Assembly: GCA_964495805.1 (NCBI GenBank)
Contig: CAZBWV010000095.1
Span: forward strand, 1-17,021
Source: JALXCH01 sp964495805
Lineage (GTDB): Bacteria; Calditrichota; Calditrichia; RBG-13-44-9
Direction of reading: 5' to 3'
DNA: 17,021 nucleotides
The notes beneath the pieces are model-generated. The model ran no database searches and was not told where the DNA came from. It worked only from the letters and a program-made list of their open reading frames with translations. Below, in pieces: positions 13,525 to 17,021 of this stretch. Both the position numbers and the translations under genes were made by a program. Every line of letters starts with the position of its first letter. Positions within the stretch are counted from its first letter, which is position 1.

Positions 13525-15611
13525 CCGGCATATTTCAGGGTTTGAATTCCGTCTTTGGTTCCCAACACAATGAGCCGATCGTCTTCCTTCAGCACCTCGG
13601 TCGGTGCCGGAACAATTTGATGAAACCCGTCTCCTTCGGATTTTTTCCGCTTAATCATCAGAATCTGCGTATTGAATCGAGCACGGATGTTGAGCTCTTT
13701 CAGGCTTTTTCCGACAAACGATTTTGGCACGGGAACTTCCGCCATCAGATATCCGTCAATAAAATCGACAGCCTGAACGGTATCCAGCAATTTCACAGAG
13801 CTGGAAATTTCCTCGCTCAGGTTTCGGCGCATCAGCTCACGATTGTATGCGTCGATTACATCTTTTCGTAAAACGGTTCCGATGATGGTGAGCGGATCAC
13901 GCGGATCCACCACCGGCAATTCTTCCACATCAAACCGGCCAAACAGCTTCATCACCGTATCCAGGTTATCATCCAGTGTTACCCGTGGAATTTCGGGATT
14001 AGCCAGATCGGCAGCAATAAGCAGATCAGAAAGGTAATCCTGGTCGCTCAACGCCTGTCGAATTTCCATTAAGGAAACGGCTCCTATCCAGCGGTTTTCC
14101 CGGTTCACCACGTAAAACAGGGAATGGGGACTGTTCGCCACTATCTCCAGCATTTCTTTAAAACTGGTGTTGGGTGGAATGATGACCGGGTCCTGGTTGT
14201 ACACTTCGGAAACCTTGAGGGAGCGGAGCAGGTTGATTTCCCGACCACGGAACAGATTCACTCCGCGGCGAATGAGCTTGAGGGTGTAAATGGATTCCTT
14301 CTTCAACTTGGTGGTTAGCAGGGTGGCGATGATGGTGGAGATCATCAACGGCAGGATGATTTTGTAATCGTTGGTCAGTTCAAAAATAATCAAAATAGCT
14401 GTGATGGGAGCGTGGGTGGCTCCGGCAACCACCGCACCCATTCCCACCAGCGAGTAGGCACCGGAGCTGGCGGAATACTGGGGAAAGAACTGGTGAATCA
14501 GCGCACCGAAAAAACCGCCGGTCATGGTACCCATAAACAGGGAGGGAGCAAAAATTCCACCGGATCCCCCGGAGCCCAGGCTGATACTGGTAGCCAGCAG
14601 CTTCATGAAAATCAGCCCCAGCATCACCATCCAGGGCAACTGACCCAGTAATGCCATATTCATGGAATTGTAACCAACCCCGTACACATGAGGAACAAAC
14701 ACTCCCATGATACCCACCAGTAAACCGCCAATCATGGTTTTTATCACGCCATTTAGCTTGAGCTCTTCGAAAAAATCTTCCAGGGTGTACAGGGTTTTAA
14801 TGAACAGCAGTGCTACAAATCCGGCCAGGATGCCCAGAATGCCATAGGGAATCAGCTCCAGCGGACTGACCAGCTCGTATGGGGGCACCTCGAAAGCGGG
14901 AAAGTCGCCCAAAAAATGCCGGGAAACCACCGTTGCCATTACCGAGGCAATCACGATGGGGCTGAACTGCGCCACACCGAAATCACCTAAAATAATTTCC
15001 ACACTAAACAGGGCACCGGCCACAGGAGCGTTAAAAGCAGCAGCAATGCCCGCAGCAGCACCGCAGGCAACAAATATTTTCATTCGCTGGGGATTGACCC
15101 GCAAAAATTGACCGATGGATGAACCGATGGACGAACCGATTTGAATTACCGGGCCTTCGCGACCGGTGGACCCACCGGAGCCAATACAAATGGAAGAAGC
15201 CAGCAGCTTCGCCACGACCACCCGCGGACGAATAACCCCATTGCGCAGGGCAATGGCTTCCATAACCTCCGGCACACCGTGTCCCTTGGCTTCCTGGGCA
15301 AAAAAGTACACGATAGCTCCCACAATCAGTCCGCCAATAGTGGGTGCCAGAATTTTCACGTAAATGGGTACTTCTTTCAGGTACGTCAGGGTCGTTTCCC
15401 ACTCCCCCCAGAAGATTTTCTGTACCAGTTTAATGGTAAACTGAATGCCCACCGCACCCAGACCACCCAGCAATCCGATGATAATCGCCACAATAATCAT
15501 AAAGGTGTGCTCGGTGGCGCGAAAACGCAAAAAGTAGTGTGCCAGCGATTCGTTTAACCGACTACGCCACTCCAGAAATCCATCTACTATTTTTTGGGTA
15601 AACGTCGCCAT
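13521..15611 (-). CDS. ClC family chloride channel/transporter with CBS pair and TrkA_C domain
   Basis: The membrane part (about 30-450) carries ClC anion-pathway motifs: GHGVP 110-114 (the GSGIP site), GREGP 150-154 with gating Glu152, GGIFAP 351-356, and Tyr442 at the position of E. coli Tyr445. Two CBS domains follow (about 466-520 and 532-590), usually nucleotide-sensing. A C-terminal TrkA_C/RCK_C-like domain (about 615-696) follows these, a likely second ligand sensor. E. coli ClC-ec1 needs Glu203 as the inner proton relay; the aligned stretch here is FSVEII, where the E203 position is Ile206 and only the E202 equivalent (Glu205) remains. Transport may therefore be channel-like or use another proton path. 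It heads a coupled unit with the RluA-type gene. The start ATG at 15611 has only a weak ribosome site. Confidence 0.92.
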   Translation of the reverse strand: MATFTQKIVDGFLEWRSRLNESLAHYFLRFRATEHTFMIIVAIIIGLLGGLGAVGIQFTIKLVQKIFWGEWETTLTYLKEVPIYVKILAPTIGGLIVGAIVYFFAQEAKGHGVPEVMEAIALRNGVIRPRVVVAKLLASSICIGSGGSTGREGPVIQIGSSIGSSIGQFLRVNPQRMKIFVACGAAAGIAAAFNAPVAGALFSVEIILGDFGVAQFSPIVIASVMATVVSRHFLGDFPAFEVPPYELVSPLELIPYGILGILAGFVALLFIKTLYTLEDFFEELKLNGVIKTMIGGLLVGIMGVFVPHVYGVGYNSMNMALLGQLPWMVMLGLIFMKLLATSISLGSGGSGGIFAPSLFMGTMTGGFFGALIHQFFPQYSASSGAYSLVGMGAVVAGATHAPITAILIIFELTNDYKIILPLMISTIIATLLTTKLKKESIYTLKLIRRGVNLFRGREINLLRSLKVSEVYNQDPVIIPPNTSFKEMLEIVANSPHSLFYVVNRENRWIGAVSLMEIRQALSDQDYLSDLLIAADLANPEIPRVTLDDNLDTVMKLFGRFDVEELPVVDPRDPLTIIGTVLRKDVIDAYNRELMRRNLSEEISSSVKLLDTVQAVDFIDGYLMAEVPVPKSFVGKSLKELNIRARFNTQILMIKRKKSEGDGFHQIVPAPTEVLKEDDRLIVLGTKDGIQTLKYAG

Positions 15612-15876
15612 TGTTTTACTGCTTCGCCTTCCATTGGTAACATTTACAAATATAATGGGTTAAGTGGCTGTTTGAAAGGGAGCAATCAAAAATATCGAAC
15701 AAGGTAAAAAAGGAAAGCCTGCGGGAAGAAAACGCGCATGTTGCGGGATTCATTCGGAATGAGCAGGAGAGCCATCGATTATTTTACCCGACAGAAGAGC
15801 AATTGACTATCCGCTTGCCTGTCCGATTTTGCTTCTGTAATTTGGCGAAAAAAAGAAGACGACAACAGGTGAGCTT
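15612..15876. other. 265-base divergent intergenic region, no supported gene
   Basis: It separates the ClC gene (minus) from the deoxyhypusine-synthase-like gene (plus). I see a 13-base palindrome TCATTCGGAATGA (15750-15762). I also see a 7-bp inverted repeat ACAGAAG/CTTCTGT (15791-15797 with 15832-15838). A weak promoter-like pair is TTGCCT (15815-15820) and TAATTT (15838-15843). A 22-codon ORF from ATG 15739 has no further support. Confidence 0.35.
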
Positions 15877-16815
15877 ATGGCATCGAAATATCAGCGCCTG
15901 ACTTTCGAAAAGGTGAAAACCTATTCTATTCGGGAACGATTCAGCAAAGTACGTACGGAGGATTTTGCCGGAATGGTGAACCGGGATACCACCATCCAGG
16001 AGTTTATCGATCGGTTGCCCAATATCCTGATGGGGCAGGAATTCCGGGAGTTTGTAAACCACTATCGAAACGCCATTCAGCAGGGGAAACAAATTGTGTG
16101 GATGATGGGCGCTCACACGATCAAAGTGGGGCTCAACCCGCTGATAATTGAACTGATGAAACAAAAACGCATCCGGCATCTGGCACTAAACGGTGCCGGT
16201 GTGATCCATGATGTGGAGGTCGCCATGTGGGGAACAACCAGCGAGGATGTGGCTACCGGTTTGCAGGATGGTTCATTCGGAATGGCACGGGAGACGGCGG
16301 AGTTCATCAACGGTGCTCTGGCAGAAAACGCCGGAAACGACCTGGGATACGGAGAATCCGTTGCACGAAAGCTGGTGGAAGCCCGGGCACCCAATCTTCA
16401 CCTCAGCCTGCTGGCTAACGCTTATTTAAATGATGTGCCACTCAGCATTCATCCGGCGCTGGGAACGGAAATCATCCACCAGCATCCCAACCTGAACGGA
16501 CCGGCTTTCGGCGAGAAATCGCTACTGGATTTTCAGGTATTCAGCCATAGCCTGAGTCAGCTAAGCGAAGGAAGTATTGTGTGCAATGTGGGATCTGCGG
16601 TGATTTTGCCGGAAGTTTTTTTGAAAGCACTCACCGTGGTGCGCAATTTGGGTTACCCGGCGTACGGTTTTTATTCCGCTGTGTTCGACATGATCCGGCA
16701 CTATCGTCCCACAGTAAACGTAATGCAACGTCCCACCCAGAACACCGGTAAGGGTTACTACTTCGTGGGACATCATGAAATTATGATTCCGTTACTGGCA
16801 GGCGCTATTTTGTAA
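15877..16815 (+). CDS. deoxyhypusine synthase-like protein
   Basis: True deoxyhypusine synthase uses NAD and spermidine to modify eIF5A; bacterial relatives act on polyamines or agmatine, or are uncharacterised. This 312-residue protein matches the fold's landmarks. IVWMMGAHTIKVGLNPLI (about 73-90) and HLALNGAGVIHDVEVAMWG (101-119, with Asn105, Gly108 and Asp112) form the NAD-binding beta-alpha units. TSEDV (121-125) and FGMARET (134-140) follow. Further on, VPLSIHPALGTE and VGSAVILPEVFLKA parallel the substrate half. The human catalytic Lys329 region (WGKI) has no clear counterpart, and the protein ends soon after GYYFVGHHEI. Start ATG 15877 with AGGTGAG at 15867-15873. It is a single gene divergent from ClC. 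The family call is good; the reaction is unknown. Confidence 0.75.
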   Translation: MASKYQRLTFEKVKTYSIRERFSKVRTEDFAGMVNRDTTIQEFIDRLPNILMGQEFREFVNHYRNAIQQGKQIVWMMGAHTIKVGLNPLIIELMKQKRIRHLALNGAGVIHDVEVAMWGTTSEDVATGLQDGSFGMARETAEFINGALAENAGNDLGYGESVARKLVEARAPNLHLSLLANAYLNDVPLSIHPALGTEIIHQHPNLNGPAFGEKSLLDFQVFSHSLSQLSEGSIVCNVGSAVILPEVFLKALTVVRNLGYPAYGFYSAVFDMIRHYRPTVNVMQRPTQNTGKGYYFVGHHEIMIPLLAGAIL

Positions 16816-16867
16816 GAACCCAAAAGTGTTCCCTGAGCATTGCCGAAACAGTTTACAGCCTTCCTTT

Positions 16868-17021
16868 TCACGGTTGATTTATCAGTACCACCCCCACGGC
16901 AATGCCAGCCGCATCTGCTAACAAATCTTTCCAGGAGAAGTGGTTCCCGGGTTGTCGGGAATCGCGCACTTCTTTGAGCACTCCCAGAGAAAAGCTAAAT
17001 CCCACTGCCATTTGCCGCGAG
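16868..17021 (-). CDS. YfiM/DUF2279-like membrane or lipoprotein, C-terminal part only
   Basis: The frame is open from the window edge to a TGA at 16868-16870, giving the last 50 residues. The sequence reads MAVGFSFSLGVLKEVRDSR, then FSWKDLLADAAGIAVGVVL. This pairing of a KE-x2-D segment with a WKDL-x2-D-x2-G helix is what I recall of YfiM-like and related small cell-envelope proteins; function is unknown. The start lies beyond the window. It converges with the deoxyhypusine-synthase-like gene, whose stop is 52 bases away. Confidence 0.55.
   Translation of the reverse strand, partial: SRQMAVGFSFSLGVLKEVRDSRQPGNHFSWKDLLADAAGIAVGVVLINQP

Noticed and set aside
15739..15807. Short ORF of 22 codons (ATG 15739) upstream of the deoxyhypusine-synthase-like gene
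   Set aside because: Too short, with no homology that I can recognise; only a weak GGGAAGAA precedes it.

Overview
This window is bacterial chromosomal DNA carrying mostly single-copy housekeeping and membrane genes. I see no insertion sequence, phage gene, CRISPR array, tRNA or rRNA. Strong Shine-Dalgarno sites (for example AGGAGGTGG before the gene starting at 9059) argue against core Bacteroidota, which rarely use them. The gene set (YifB/ComM, ThiI, a 64-residue L28 with two Cys pairs, DUF3108, YjiH, a ClC-CBS-TrkA_C fusion) would suit a Gram-negative lineage related to the FCB group or Calditrichota. That placement is only a guess from gene content.

Layout: (1) 124-483 encodes a small membrane-anchored four-cysteine protein. 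It is followed by an unusually large branched hairpin with a T tract (550-642), then, on the minus strand, a sugar-isomerase-like TIM-barrel gene (2758-1961) and thiI (1865-660). (2) 2877-4415 is comM/yifB on the plus strand. A very acidic 97-residue protein (minus) and a DUF2809 membrane protein (plus) follow, divergently arranged around an intergenic region with a near-perfect 16-base direct repeat. (3) rpmB (minus) and a dnaA-like gene (plus, 6167-7603) diverge from a 320-base intergenic region. A secreted DUF3108 protein follows the dnaA-like gene. (4) A long minus-strand run covers 15611 to 8655: ClC channel/transporter, an RluA-type pseudouridine synthase translationally coupled to it, an AT-rich AAA/STAND-type ATPase, a YjiH-type transporter, a YgjV-GNAT-like fusion and a DUF1232 protein. 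(5) A deoxyhypusine-synthase-like gene (15877-16815, plus) converges on a partial YfiM-like gene that runs off the window edge (minus).

The most notable item is the DnaA-like protein. It has all four DnaA domains and intact Walker A and B motifs. However, the positions of the arginine finger, sensor 1 and sensor 2, and most of the base-reading GRDHTT signature of the DNA-binding domain, have all been replaced. The gene lies beside rpmB rather than rpmH or dnaN. I read it as a full-length DnaA paralogue that is unlikely to act as the ordinary replication initiator and probably recognises a different DNA sequence. Other points of interest are the branched hairpin, the deoxyhypusine-synthase homologue without the usual catalytic lysine region, the low-GC ATPase, and the ClC protein lacking the inner proton glutamate.
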